A stretch of 64,000 nt of DNA from Dysidea avara. Lineage: Eukaryota; Porifera; Demospongiae; Dictyoceratida; Dysideidae. Below the pieces are notes generated by a model. That model did not search any database. It worked only from the letters and a program-made list of their open reading frames with translations, and had not been told where the DNA came from. The stretch's first letter is position 1; each line of letters opens with the position of its first letter. Of the stretch, positions 1 through 12,449 are shown in pieces. Where the stretch lies: assembly GCF_963678975.1 (NCBI RefSeq), contig NC_089272.1, positions 62,074,574-62,138,573 on the forward strand, read 5' to 3'. Both the position numbers and the translations under genes were made by a program.

Positions 1-245
1 TTGAACAGAATATTTGCATTCTGTAACTTGTGTTATAAAGCCCATTAAATGCTTACTGAGAGCTAAAAACTGCATGGCCATAGCATAATGGTACAAAAAG
101 TTATGAATGATGTAAGTGTGAAAAAGTAGGCAAAAATAATGTGCCCACATGTCCTATTTTCACAGGCCCAGTCACAAATAGTGTAGGTGTATTTATATAC
201 TAGTAGATAGATACCCACTATACAAATTTGGAATTTTCAACTAGA

Positions 246-447
246 GTAGGGACAATAACACATCAATAAAAACTACTGAAACAAGCTGGAGTAGTGCACG
301 ATATTAAATCACAGTAAAACAATAAGAACTGTTATATTCTCACTGTGCATATAGGAATATAACACTTCTTATTGTTTTACTGTGATTTAATATCATGCAC
401 TACTCCAGCTTGTTTCAGTAGATTTTATCAATGTGCTATGGTCCCTA
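246..447. repeat. Foldback (palindromic) MITE-like element
   Basis: Two arms of about 90 bases (246-338 and 356-447) are near-perfect reverse complements around a 17-base centre. For example, the stretch starting TACTGAAACAAGCTGGAG at 274 is mirrored at 403-420. There is no coding capacity. A single-stranded copy would fold into one long hairpin, typical of a non-autonomous DNA transposon. Confidence 0.85.
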
Positions 448-559
448 AATTCCCAATTTTTTGCGTACTTGTTTGTTAACCTTTTGCGTAAATAAAATTA
501 ATATCGGTGCATAATAGTGCAGATTAATCCCTGACAACTTTTGCTCCTGTTGTAAATGT

Positions 560-765
560 AGCTACAACTGGACCTGGGCAGCCTTGAACCTGTGATTAAT
601 GCTCGAACACTTATACAAGGCTGCCCAGGTCCAACCATGGATTTTTTTCTCCTTTTTCCACCTTTTAAAACATACTTTATGCAAACAGGCTGTAGGACCT
701 GGTGTCTTACAAACCTTCAGCACTTGTGCTGTAAAGCCTTATAATAAAAAAAAAACAATAAAATA
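560..765. repeat. Composite interspersed repeat with a 17-bp inverted repeat
   Basis: A perfect 17-bp inverted repeat (570-586 against 616-632) brackets a short loop. It is followed by the segment with CTTCAGCACTTGTGCTG near 714-730, which recurs in the SINE-like repeats at 15.25-15.53 kb and 37.6-37.84 kb. The short ORF here is not credible as a gene. Confidence 0.6.
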
Positions 766-3532
766 CATGATACCACATATCTTTTACTATTCATTTAGCT
801 ATCCTCTGATAAAAGGACAATAACCACTGAGACTGACTGAATGTTTGGAAGATTGATTAGTCAGAAATAAATGCACAATATCCCAGTATGTTAGTTATGT
901 AGCTATAACCACCTTATTTTTTGATTAAACGTTGTCCACTTAGTAACTTATGAATAAGGCCCAAAACTGTAATAAATATATTACCTGTTTTGTAAAACTG
1001 GCCAACTGGCATGGGCACAATGCATGTAAATAGCTTTAATAAATAATAAATTTATAGATAAACAATAATAAGTAACAACTTTTATGGTTAAAAGTTTTGT
1101 ATAACTCTTCTATATTTTGTAGCCGTTATCATAAATGTTTTAGCAATGCTTTCCTACATAATTATAATTATACACCAGTGGTATCAATGTGAATATATTT
1201 ATGATGGAGTTGTTGTAGATGCACTCTGCAAAACTGCTATCATTTTGCTAGATAATTACACTAATAGTTTTAGGTACAAGCAGAAAAAAACCCAGGACAA
1301 AAGATTATTGTATGATGGCTTTGTGCTTTGAAATCACTGATCCAATAAAAGTGTATGTTGTGAATTAAGTTGTTTCTGTTCATCTAATAAAATATCTCAT
1401 AGTTGAAAAATGCATATGGCAAAAACTATTGGTGGGAAACCAAAGGTTATGGACATGTACATGTAGTTTACTGGTCTGCTGTCAATGTAAATGTGCATGC
1501 CCATACTACAATGTTTGATGTGATGCTAAGAAAATGTTTACTGGCAAGAAAAGTTGAGCATGCTTGTTACCATGTGCACAACGTGTTGGCATTAGTATTT
1601 CCATTACCTACTGCCAGTCATGGATTTATAAATCTTCGCAGTTTGGAACCACGAGCTCATATAATTGACAAAGCAATACTGAAAACCATGCACTGAAAAG
1701 AATTCAAGTTGTTTGTAGCTACTGTGAAATATTGAGTAGAAGATCACTTGCCAAGATAACCTCAAGAACGTATTCACTCAGCAGTAGCTAGTGACATTGT
1801 ATCACAATTTGACATCAGTATAAGAATAGTCAGCGGTGGTGGAGTGATTAGTTCATGAACACAGGCAGATCTTACATAGCTGGTCTAAAGAGAAAAGGGT
1901 TTCAGAGAGTTCTAAAAAGCCAAGAACCTAAAACACTGACATCTAATAAACAGGAAAATAGTTTGAAAGAAAAGCATACAGACCAATGCAATATCAAATA
2001 GAACAGCAGACAGTGCAGCCATAATACTGTATGTTGTGATAAGAACTTGTTTTGCATGAATACCATAAACATTCAGCACCTGTGCTAAAAAATAAAATAA
2101 AAGGCCAACCCAAGCTATGGTCTGGTTTCTGGTCCTAGTCAGATTCAAAAGTGATTATGGAAAATCAGTATTAATGTCACATTGAAATACATAGAAATCC
2201 ACACTTATATGTGTCACCACTAAAGGACTTATCCACCTAGTAAAATATTTCACAGAATTTCTTGTAATTTAAGGTACTCACTACTGATCTGATCACTGTA
2301 AAGTTAAGTAGATGATTGTAATATCTTATTTTAATCATAAATATATTCCAGTTGTAAAATGTGACTTTAAGACCGATTTTCCAAAATCCGGTCACATAAA
2401 TAAGCATGAGGGCGGGCAAATTTGGCCATTATGTCATTATTACTAATGAAACAGATAAACCAGAGAATAAATACTCCACAGAACAGCCATTCAATTAGTG
2501 CTGTGATTGTAAACACTACAATTCACCATAGCTATGGTATAAATCTGTAAAAGTGAACCGTATTCTAGCTACATAAAGAACACCAGTTGGATAATCAAAG
2601 TAGCCAGATACTTTTGAAGGCTATAAGATACCAAACAACAAGCACTCTAGTAATGTTTTAGAAGTAGAAACTTACCTCTACCAAACGTCTCTCATTTGTT
2701 TACACGTGTGAAACCTGACACAATTTATATGACATCATTAAACATGCGCACCACTAATAATGGTGAAACCTGGCACTGTAGTGTGTAAATTGAATGCAGG
2801 CAGTGGACCAGAAACCAGACTACCAATTGGAATGGCTTAATATCCATAATTATGGCTTAATATCCATAATTATGGCTATATTAATTTTGTTTTCTGCCAA
2901 CAAAGAAAGGGCCTCCAAATTTCATTATATATACCTATAGCTATAGGGCCTCAAGGATGCTAAGGCTGGCCTTGGTAGCTAACAAGACAGCAAGACTGGG
3001 CACTGACACCATTGGCAATCCACACATCATTCGCACTTCCTTTGCGGCCCATCAATTTAGTGCCTCTAGGTCTGGGGCCTGATGGCTCAGAAGTAAACAG
3101 CTATAATTTGAGAGTTGCATCAGACTTTCCCCCACCCCTGAATAGCTAAAAATTAAAGCAGTCTAGCCACTTGAACGTAAGGCTACCCCCCCCACACACA
3201 CACACACACACAGAATTGGTCACAAACACTATAGCTACTTTCTCAGCCACTGCCCGCGAGCAAACCCCACAAAATATATATAGTTTATACAGCGTCAACT
3301 TACTGTGTGGCACTCGGTGTAGCAGTACAGGAATATCAGAATATTAATCTCACAATATTATTATGACAGCATGGAATCCACTGGTTCATAAAACCACAGA
3401 TATAATAATGGACAAACAATGAAAATTTTATCTACGTCACAGTATGTGATCAAAATAATTATTAATCACAAGGGATTTTCCCTGTAGCTACAGCTATATA
3501 AGGCTACGTACTTAGCTTACTTACCAAACAGT
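766..3532. other. No gene recognised; AT-rich intergenic sequence
   Basis: Only short open frames without recognisable domains are present. The longest (1403-1696, +, 97 codons) has no start context, splice partner or family resemblance that I can see. A small AC tract lies at about 3193-3211, and another copy of the GCACCTGTGCT-type repeat at about 2076-2100. Confidence 0.6.
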
Positions 3533-3806
3533 CAGGGGCGGATCTAGAAATTTTCAGAGGGGGTTTCCAATTGCAACTTCAGCCTAGCTGCCAGTTAAAG
3601 ACCAAAAAAAAAAAAAAAAAAGTCGCAAACGCTGTGAAGGTGATTTCAGAGGTAAAAGTATGAAGTTTTGCCAATAGAAAAAGAGCCAGAATATAATACA
3701 GTATGTATAACTCTCTAATTTTTATCACCCAGACAAATCGTAGGGGCGCACGCTATTGCAGAGGGGGTTTCTGGAAACCCCAGAAACCCCTCTAAAAGCG
3801 CCCCTG
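3533..3806. mobile_element. hAT-type MITE (CAGGGGCGGATC terminus)
   Basis: The left end reads CAGGGGCGGATCTAG and the right end closes with the complementary GCGCCCCTG. CAGGGGCG-type ends are typical of hAT-superfamily non-autonomous elements. Flanking octamers (CAAACAGT and AAACTGAT) are only roughly alike, so the target-site duplication is not convincing. An A18 tract lies inside. Confidence 0.6.
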
Positions 3807-3928
3807 AAACTGATCATGAGTCAGCAGATTCAACGCCTCACACCAGTAGCTAAACCATTTAGTATCAAGACACACGGTAATGTATCATGCCGGCAGCCCG
3901 GGCCAAGAAGCCGGCGCGCCACACCATG

Positions 3929-5660
3929 CAGGGGCGGATCCAGGGGGGCTTTGGGGGCTGAATCCCCCCTTCACCTTTAGGCTTTACTTGATCAATATGC
4001 TGAGTACTACAATGAAACTTTGTCTTAGCACAATTATATGATCACTGATAATACATAATACTCCTAAATCCACCTTATAAACATTTTTCCAAGGTATTAT
4101 CAGTGGATTTATGTTAAAGGTTATGCAACAAGGACCAAGATCAGCATGGAAGTTGTATAAGATCGAGATACTCTAATAGAGCAGTCAGCTAACTACTCTA
4201 ATAGAACATTCAGTGGAAGCATATAGTTGGTTCTGTTATGGAATTTTTCCAAATCTACCTGTACCTATACATACAATGATGTGCTTTGGTGTGTTTAAAA
4301 GGCTTGATTCGTCTACTTGTGTAGTTATTATGGATGGCAATACTTTATTCAGGTACACAATTTCCATTGAAAATGCTCTCAGATTCAATCTCATATCATT
4401 CAAATTTCAAAATTTTCCAGTTTCAACATTATTATTATTCTAACATACACCTATATTGTTGTGCAATTGTAAGAGGGTCAGGTGCATGCATCATGTGCTT
4501 TGGTTGTCTGAACCTAGCTACACAAATCTTTCCATTAACAAATGCTGCAGAGAGTCATACCTATAATCAAGAGTCCATAATATGGACTCTTGCTATAATG
4601 TAAAGGAAGTATACAGTATATAAAATATCTACAGGCAGAAATATGTATTTTATGTAGAAATGTCTCCAAATTGCAGTATTTTAGCATGTAATTTTCAAAA
4701 TTTTCCTGGGGAGGGCATGCCCCCAGACCCCCCTAGTTCCAGCATGCTTTGCATGCTGGGAAGTGTGAAAAGCACACCTCCACCCAAGAAATCAGTACCT
4801 TTAGTTAGCTCCCCCCCCCCCTTTTATAAATCCTATATCCACCATGAGTATATAGAAAGAAAACGTGATTTTCATACATAGATAGCTATGTACCTCCGTG
4901 ATCCCATAACCAAATTTGTTAGTATTAAATTATGGACATGTATACAAAACAGACACAGGGGCGGATCCAGGGGAGGGGAAGGGGGCTGAACCCCCCTTCA
5001 CTTTTAGGCTTTACTTAATATGCTGAGGATTATAAAGAACTTTTGTCTTAGCATAATTATATGATCACTAATAATACAGATACTCATAAAACAACCTTAT
5101 AAACATCTTTCCAAGGCTGCGATGTAATTACAGCAAATGCTTATTCTGGCTGCGGTGTAGGCTTTGCTTTTCATTGTTAAGATCTGCAGTGATGTGTTTG
5201 AGGGGTCATTGCTCTTCAGTTGGCCGTCCATCAGCCACTAATATTGATCTGGCCTACTCCGAGGGTCGCTTGGAGTCTGGTGGCCTTGTTTGATTGCTGG
5301 TATTTCCAGCTGTCCAGCACTTTAACACCTAGTGCCGGGGGTGGTGGCAAAGGCAGTCCATCTAGACCGGGAAAAAACAAAAAAAATCTTTCCAATGTAT
5401 TATCAGTGGATTTATGCTAAAGTTTATGCAACAAGGACCCGGATCAGCATTGGAGGTGTACAAGATCGAGATACGAGCAGTTACCTAACTACTCTAATAG
5501 AACATTCACTGGAAGCATATAGTTGGTTCTGTTATGGAATTTTTCCAAATCTGCCTGCACCTATACATACAATGAAGTGGATTGGCCTGTTTAATGCACT
5601 TGTCAATTTCATGCCCCACCCCCCACCCCCGGGCGTCCCCACACCCCAGGTGGGGATTTG
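3929..5660. mobile_element. Two degenerate tandem copies of a hAT-type MITE
   Basis: Copies begin at 3929 and 4956, both with CAGGGGCGGATCCAGG, then share about 500 bases in the same order: the CTTCACTTTTAGGCTTTACTT segment, the TCTAATAGAACATTCA segment and the TTGGTTCTGTTATGGAATTT segment. The first ends near 4846 in a decayed right terminus; the second is cut short near 5660. A third relative is at 11.88-12.43 kb. Short frames inside are repeat-derived. Confidence 0.6.
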
Positions 5661-6111
5661 ACATTGCTTCTTGTCCCCATACCTGCAGGGCCGTAGCCAG
5701 ACTTTTATCTGGGTAAGTTCTTTTAGAAGAAATGTGGACCTTTTTATATGAAATGATTCAGATTATATTATGGTGTATGCACCCAGCATACAAAGCATGC
5801 TGAAACTAGGGGGGTCTGGGAGCATGCCCCCCAATGAAATTTTTTGAAAATAGATGCTTAAAGGTTGAATTTAGTGGCATTTCAGTTAATAAAATAAGAA
5901 TTTTTAAGGTAAGCTGAAGACCAGCTGTATGGATGATATCTGGAAAAATATCTCTACTGCTACTGTAATTATACCATCTGCACATGCATGTGTCTAAATA
6001 TAATATATTGGAATGTCACAGTGATAAGAATGGGAAAGATTGAGCACTCTGCCGTGATTATGATTGGAAAGACAGCAATGTGCTGATATACATCCAATAA
6101 TATAAATTGAC

Positions 6112-7690
6112 TTATAAATGTTGGTCCAGGAGTTTGTCATAACTAGGTGGTGGCAGCTCATTCCATTCTTTAGTAGTTCTGTAAATAAAGCATTCTTGAT
6201 AATGTTGGGTGTGTGATGGTGGGAATATAAAATGTAGTTGGTGGAATTGTCTGGTGGTGGAGGTCTGTGGCAAAAAGTATTGTGGCATTTGTATGGCTGG
6301 CTCTTGATGGTGAACAATTCTAGATAAGAGTGTCAATCTGCTGGCTTTCCGTCTTTCTTCAAGTGTAGACCAATTAAGATCTTTCAACATAGATGAAACA
6401 CCACTATGGAAATCATAGTTGGAAAAAACCCACCTTGCTGCTTGTCTCTGTATCATTTCAGTTTTGTAAATTAAAGATTTCTGGTACGGGTCCCAAACTT
6501 GAGTGGCATATTCCAGGATTGGACGGACAAGTGATGTATAAGCTTTGGATTTAACCTTGTTGGTACATTTTCCTAGGTTTCTTTTGATGAAATTTAGCAT
6601 TCTAGTGGCTCGGTTGGTGATATTTGTTATGTGAGCATTCCATGAAAGTGTACTGTTGAGTAGAACTCCGAGGTACTTATATGTGTCACTTAACTGAATT
6701 GTTTCATTGTTTAAAATATATGTACTTGTAAACGGTGAATGATTTCTTGTAACTCTTAGTAACACACACTTGCTAACATTGAATTTCATCTGCCATACAT
6801 GTGCCCAGTTGGAAATTTCATCAAGATCTTTCTGCAATAAGGTGGTATCATCATTGTTACTGATTGAACGGTATACAATACAGTCATCTGCAAATAGACG
6901 AATGGATGATGATATGTTTTCACTGATGTCATTTATATAATTGTAACAAAAACATTAGGGGACCTAGTACGGTTCCTTGGGGGACTCCTGATATAACACG
7001 GACATAGTCAGATTCAGTTCCATTAATCACTACTCTTTGAGTTCGTTTTGTTAGCCACTGAGATAACCAGTGGTGAGTTCTACCAGTAATACCATAAGAC
7101 TGTAACTTTAAAAGCAGACGTTGATGGGGCATGGTGTTGAAAGCCTTAGCAAAATTCAAAAATAACACATCAACTTGTTTACGATCATCCAGACTCTTAG
7201 CTAGTTCTTCAATCACGGTAAGTAATTGGGTAATGCATGAGTGACCAGATCTGAATCCATGTTGGAGAGGGTTAAGTATGTTGTTCTGTTCTAAGTGAGA
7301 CATAATAGAATGATAAATTACGTGTTCCATAACCTTGCAACACACTGACAACACACTGATGTAAGTGAAATGGGTCTGTAATTAGCTGGTACAGTTGAGT
7401 CGCCCTTCTTATGAATAGGTATAACATTGCCCTGGAGCCAGTCACTAGGGAGTATTCCTTCCTTAAATGATTGAGAAAATATAATTTGAAGTATAGGGGA
7501 AATTTCAGTAGCACATAATTTCAGAATACGGGTGGGAATACTGTCAGGACCAGCTGATTTGCTTGAATCCAAGTTTTCTAAAATACATTTGATACCATTG
7601 CTAGTAAAATCGATGTTGTCTGTATCGGGATATTGATTTGATGGTAGGGTAGGAATGTCAGAATTTTCCTGAGTAAAAACAGATAAAAAC
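6112..7690 (-). pseudogene. Non-LTR retrotransposon (LINE) reverse transcriptase, 5'-truncated and broken
   Basis: Three minus-strand frames read in order as one reverse transcriptase of the Jockey/CR1 kind. First comes the SAGPDSIP and NYRPISLTS region (7690 to about 7360). Next is the HGFRSGHS, palm-A and GVPQGTVLGP region (about 7350 to 6950). Last come the FADD motif (near 6880-6895), the YKYLGVLLN motif and the thumb (to 6112). Frameshifts separate the frames near 7355 and 6945. Both aspartates usually seen in palm motif A (D..KAFD) are asparagine here (N..KAFN), so the enzyme would be inactive even without the frameshifts. No endonuclease domain precedes it. Typical of a dead-on-arrival LINE copy; confident as to family, not as to clade. 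Confidence 0.9.
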
Positions 7691-7883
7691 TGTTGGTATC
7701 AACAGGGGCAGTGGAGCAGAACAAAAGGTGTCTTAAACAATGAATTTACACATTAATTGCATGGAGTTGAAACATGGATGCTAATCGTGGGCTCTGTATG
7801 GAGGGGAGGGGCTTGTCCACCAAAATCTTATATTTTAATGAAAGCTCGGTTTAGACAATCTAGTCTACATGCTAGCTTTTAAA

Positions 7884-8227
7884 CAGGGCCGCCCACAGGG
7901 GGGGCAGCTGGGGCATTTTTCCCCGGGCCCCAGCCTCAACTTGAATACCCGTTTAAAAGATCGATGTACTCTAATAGAGCAGTCAGATCTAAATACTCCA
8001 ATAGAGCAGTCACAATATTCTTCAGAGGAACAGTGTAGCAAGCTTATATATAAGGAGATATGGTTGGTGAGGGCAGCTATTGTCATTGTCAGCATGTAAT
8101 GATCTTTTCTTTGGGTCTTCAACCTACAGCTTGGGTAAAGTTGTGATTCAGAATGGAAACTTCCTTGCTCCTGGGACCCCAATTTAACTCTTTGCCCTGG
8201 GCCCCTTAATTTCTCTGGGTGGTCCTG
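7884..8227. mobile_element. hAT-type MITE with 8-bp target-site duplication
   Basis: The left end CAGGGCCGCCCACAG and the right end TGGGTGGTCCTG form imperfect terminal inverted repeats. Both sides are flanked by the same octamer CTTTTAAA (7876-7883 and 8228-8235), the hAT-length duplication. The interior carries two copies of the CTCTAATAGAGCAGTCA-type motif and no gene. Confidence 0.85.
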
Positions 8228-8418
8228 CTTTTAAAAGAAAATGTAATTGTGACTGTTCTATTAGAGTGGTTGACTGCTCTACTAGTAAACTGTAGCTAAT
8301 GGACTTTTTCTCCTGAAAATTTGGACTTGTATACTAAAATTGTGGACCTTTTTACTGAAATTGTGGACCTTTTTTTACAAGAGGGCAGTTCTCAGACCCC
8401 CCCCTGGCTACGGGCCTG

Positions 8419-9530
8419 TCCTGGGGCAATTGACAGTTGTCCAATTCACTGACCAATTTTCGGTAGTTGCATTTCTAAACAATAAAATCGCACTTGCTAT
8501 AACTTTACTAGCTACAGGGCAGGTTTATTACAGTTGCATGCATGAAATATGCCTGCATTGCATGCATGAAAATATCCTTGAGGTGTTGTCAAATCCCCTA
8601 CTATGGGGGTGGGGATTTGACAGTCGATTTTGCCCCAGTAGTGGGGAATTTGGCACCATGCACGATTTGTCAAATCCCCTATATTCCCCCACCCTCCCCG
8701 GGGGTGCATTACCAGAAATTTAGTACATTTTTTGGTCGTGTGCATTAGTGTAGACAACCTGTGTAAAATATTCATATAATACAATCACTTTTGAATGCGA
8801 TGTTTTTAAATGTCTAATGATTGAAACCAACACATTCCAAAGGGTTTGAAGCCATTTAGTCCCTAACCACAATATTATCTTGCACTAACCTCAAAATTTT
8901 CTTCCACTTAGTACACTTCAAAGCCATACTGTGTATGTAGTGTGTGTCTGTGTGTGCATGGTTTAATCATGGCACATTTATACCTCATAAATTAGAGTGT
9001 TAACCACATCAAAGGGATACTCGAAATAACTGTTTGTGTGCTTTAACTTTCTCAGTTAAGGAACATGGTATGAGATATAAATTGTTTGTTTCTTTTCTTT
9101 TTTTTCAATTTCTGTTGTAATTTACAAGTACATGTTCCTTTATAGCCTGCAGCTCGTCTATACAAAACCATTCATCCGGAAGCCACAAGTCACTGACTAA
9201 ACTGATGATTGTTTATAATGTGCATGCATGTGTGCGTGCGTGTTATTATTGCATTTTTAAATTAATTGAGTTGATTGACTATAATGTAATCTGTATCACA
9301 ACGCGTATGCCATAAGTGTCTTGTCCTGGAGGAAGCTGGTCTATCACATCATACTTCAGTCGTTTTGCTTTGTTATTATCGCTAGCATAACTAGTCGAGC
9401 AATTTTTGGTCCAAATTTACACCAGATTTAACCTTAGATGGGTAAATTCTCAAAAAATCTTCTGTGGGGGCATGCCCCAGACCCCCCCCCCCCCCCCCCC
9501 CCCTAGACGAGAGCATGCTAAAGCATGCTC
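8419..9530. other. No gene; repeat fragments
   Basis: Contains a cluster of TTTGTCAAATCCCC / GGGGATTTGACA inverted motifs (about 8588-8690) and a long C tract (9482-9503) within a GGGGCATGCCCCAGACCCCC segment that also occurs near 4709, 5805 and 12.29 kb. The short frames are repeat-derived. Confidence 0.55.
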
Positions 9531-9783
9531 TACACTGTTAAAAATAAAGAGTAACCACCACTCTGAGAGTTCCCAGTGTAGGGAGGATTTAACACCCCAT
9601 GGAGAGTAACCAACACTCTGAAGAGAATAACCATTACTCTGAAGAGTAAGTGACACCACCTTCAGAGCATGTGTTACTCCCCAGTTACTCCTTTGGAGTA
9701 ATGGTTACTCTCCAGGGGTGTTAAATCCTCCCTACACTGGGAACTCCTTGAGAGTTGTGGTTACTCTTCATTTTAACAGTGTA
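9531..9783. repeat. Palindromic MITE (TACACTGTTAAAA termini)
   Basis: The element begins TACACTGTTAAAA and ends TTTTAACAGTGTA. Nearly the whole 253 bases fold back on themselves through repeated AGAGTAACCA / TGGTTACTCT segments and the pair GGAGGATTTAACACCCC / GGGGTGTTAAATCCTCC. A related end is seen in the element at 50.7 kb. Confidence 0.85.
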
Positions 9784-10008
9784 GGTTTTGCACTGTGTAC
9801 GTGCATATATGCTCAAAACTCCCTAGTTTAAAACAGCACCCATCATAATCTGCTGATTTTATTACAAGCATTTTCTAGTTCGATGTACGTGATTTTAATA
9901 TACTCTAGTGAAAAGTAGACTATCTCATTTGGCGCCAGTTTCAGCTAGCTACTACTTTCGTAGTTTACTTGCTGCCAGTTGCTGGAGAAAACAGAACACC
10001 TATAATTA

Positions 10009-11431
10009 GGCCATACCTATTGGATCTTATGTTGCGCGGGCCCGACCGACTGTCTTTTTTCATAACCTAAAATGATAATGATAATCACGTGATTTTTGAT
10101 CACGTGTTCTAATATGGCTTCTAACTCGTGCGCGTGGTTAAGCGTGATTGTAAAAGAAGGGCTGAAGCTTGTACAGCGTTCAAAAATAATCAGTTGTAAT
10201 TGGGAAAACTCTTTTGGTGATTTACTTTCGAAGTCGTACAGCACAGAAAGAAGAGTTGTAAAAGTGGAGATCTCCCAGACTGATCAATTTTTGTCTACCC
10301 ACGAGGTTTGCTTATATAGCTATATAGCTAGGGCTATATTACTATTATTATTGAATTATGTATGTATGTGAATGTTATACAGTAGAATACAGTTATTAAA
10401 AGGTATTTAATATTTATAAATCATATAGCTACTCACTGTATTATGCCATGCGAACTTCATTTCCTGTGCCTTTCATAAAAGGTCAGCATTGATGCCCCAG
10501 TGTTTCTCTGTAATCAGTTTCATTGCAAGTTTGTATGCTTTACATTGGAAGATAATAGAAGTGTGAGCACTTCTTTGTCCTGTACACACAGTGGAGACAA
10601 ACCTAACGCCTTCCAGGTTATGATGTCTGCAGCTCACAAGACAGTGTTACCCCGACCATATGATGAACAGCCATTGAGAGGTGATCATGCCATTTACAAT
10701 AAATTACTTGAACTGTTGAACAGCAGAAACTTAGGATGGAGTCCAGGTATTGTTGAAACCACAGGTATAAAGTTTTTGAAGGCCCTTACAGATTGCTTGT
10801 GGATGCTGGATCCACATCATGATCAATTTTCCTCACGAGCTTACATAATCCCAGAAGTTTTTCTGGGTTTACAAATTGATTACTCGAAGCTGTATACCTG
10901 TGGTTCTGAATTATTTCCGCCAACTTCATGCCGCTATGACTTGATAGTTACACGTGCAGCTCTGATATGCAGTGATTCCATTGAAGTACAATATTACAGT
11001 GCAACGCTCGTATCGTTTCCTCTAATCTGTTACTTTTGTGGCTTACCAGATGGACTGGTCAATGATGATTCCATCAAAGAGTTATGCAAGCAATACGCTG
11101 TTGTACGGCCAATCTGTTTTTTGTGTAGATCTAGTGGCAAAAGGCCTGCCACTAGACAACCTAATAATATGAAGAAGCAAAAGAAAAACTAAAACCATAC
11201 GTATAGTTACATAGGTTCATTTTTGGTAACAAATGCTTTCGTATTTGTATTGATGTACCATGCTTTATGTAGTTTGAATTTTAAAGTTTAGTAGCCATGT
11301 ACTGTGATACTTTTTATGTTTACATTAAATAATACTATTGAAAAAACTATCATTATCATTATCAAATCGACCTACCTACCCATATTTTTCAAGGTTTCGC
11401 CCGTGCAACATAAGATCCAATAGGTATGGCC
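10009..11431 (+). mobile_element. 1.42-kb DNA transposon with PIF/Harbinger-like ends carrying a unique gene
   Basis: Terminal inverted repeats of 33 bases (10009-10041 and 11399-11431) begin GGCCATACCTATTGG and differ at one position. Just inside, a second mirrored region with ATGATAATGATAA-type sequence lies at about 10070-10086 and 11349-11363. The element is bounded by TTA on both sides (10006-10008 and 11432-11434). A 3-bp TWA duplication with GG-starting ends is the usual signature of the PIF/Harbinger superfamily. No DDE transposase is visible; instead it encodes one two-exon protein (10114-11192). The near-identity of the ends suggests fairly recent movement. Confidence 0.8.
10114..11192 (+). 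CDS. Unrecognised 300-residue protein inside the TIR element; possible zinc-binding protein
   Basis: Exons are 10114-10305 and 10482-11192. The intron has GT (after CACGAG) and AG (after TCATAAAAG) ends and joins phase 0 to phase 0. The ATG at 10114 follows a CACGTG palindrome and is the first in frame. The product is 300 residues. It ends with two CxxC pairs (C247/C250 and C276/C279) and a very basic tail beginning KRPATRQPNN, which looks like a nuclear-localisation signal. The mid-part has several conserved-looking Trp and Pro residues but no motif I recognise: no DDE, RNase H or Myb helix signature. It fills almost the entire transposon, so it is either cargo or a partner protein of a transposase encoded elsewhere. 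A zinc-finger-type DNA-binding role is inference only. Confidence 0.7.
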
Positions 11432-11879
11432 TTAGTTGGATTGAGCTTTCTAAGTAAGGTCAGTGCTGGATTTGCCTATTAATGACGAATGACGTGAGCA
11501 TTACGTCAAAGACTGAAGCAGTTTCTAATTTGTTGGAGCATCGCTGGACATTTATGGACGGCCTGGAACCACAAGTAGATGGCTGTATTTAGCGAAGGTT
11601 TTAGCCTACGCGTTAATAATAAGGTGAAAATGATTGGTTACATACAGATTCAACCGACTTCGTAGGGTGAGTGAGTTTATTGTATGTTAAACCCATACAT
11701 TTGGGCCTACTGAACCATAGTCTGTATTGCCACATGTAGACGGACTTCAATCCTACCAAATGGGTCATTTAGCCTCTATTTATACATATTTCATTACCTT
11801 CACTACAGAGCGGACATTGTACACCGCTATTTGAGATGTATTGCCAATCCAACACTGTATGTCAATTTAATTTTTAATC

Positions 11880-12426
11880 AGTAGGCCCATGACCTCAAAT
11901 TTCTGGTATGGGGGGGGGGGGTGGGGTATGAAATTGACAAGTGCATAAAAGGCTTGATTCATCTACTTTTGTAGTTAATATGTTTGGCAATACTTAGTAA
12001 TTCAGGGACACAATTTCCATTGCAAATGCTCTCAGATTCAATCTTGCATCATTCAAATTTCACTTTCAACATTATTATTCTAACATGCACCTATTGTTGT
12101 GCAATTGTGAGAGGGGTGCATCATGTGCTTGGTTATCTGTACCTACCCAAACTTTTCCATTAACAAAATGCTTCAGAGAGCCATACCTATAAAAGGCAGT
12201 ATATAAAATATTTACAGGCAGAATATAAATTTTATGTGGAAATGTCTCCAAAATGCAGTATTTTAGCATCTATTTTTCAAAGATTTCCTGGGGGACTTGC
12301 CCCCAGACCCCCTAGTTCCAGCATGCTTTGCATGCTGGGAGGTGTGCTTCACACATCTCTACCCAAGAGATCAGTACCTTGGGTTAGCCCCCCCCCCCCC
12401 CTTTATAAATCCTAGATCCGCCCCTG
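11880..12426. mobile_element. hAT-type MITE copy, right end intact
   Basis: Shares the TAAAAGGCTTGATTC, TTTCCATTG and CCCCCAGACCCCCTAG segments with the copy at 3.9-4.85 kb and ends in CCTAGATCCGCCCCTG at 12411-12426. The left end is lost or masked by a G tract near 11911. Non-coding. Confidence 0.6.
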
Positions 12427-12449
12427 AGACAAAAACAATTATTAGTAAG

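Larger units (their letters stand above)
5686..8418. mobile_element. Possible larger hAT-type element with nested insertions
   Basis: CAGGGCCGTAGCCAG at 5686-5700 is matched, with one mismatch, by its reverse complement at 8404-8418. Both ends are followed inward by a TGTGGACCTTTTTA segment. The span holds a LINE fragment and a separate MITE. The flanking octamers differ, so two half-elements of the same family are an alternative reading. Confidence 0.4.

Noticed and set aside
1403-1696. 97-codon frame with many His and Val
   Set aside because: No domain, splice context or second copy supports it, and it is embedded in intergenic AT-rich DNA.
9450-9659. Minus-strand frame with a long Gly run
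   Set aside because: The Gly run is only the C22 tract, and the rest lies in the palindromic MITE.
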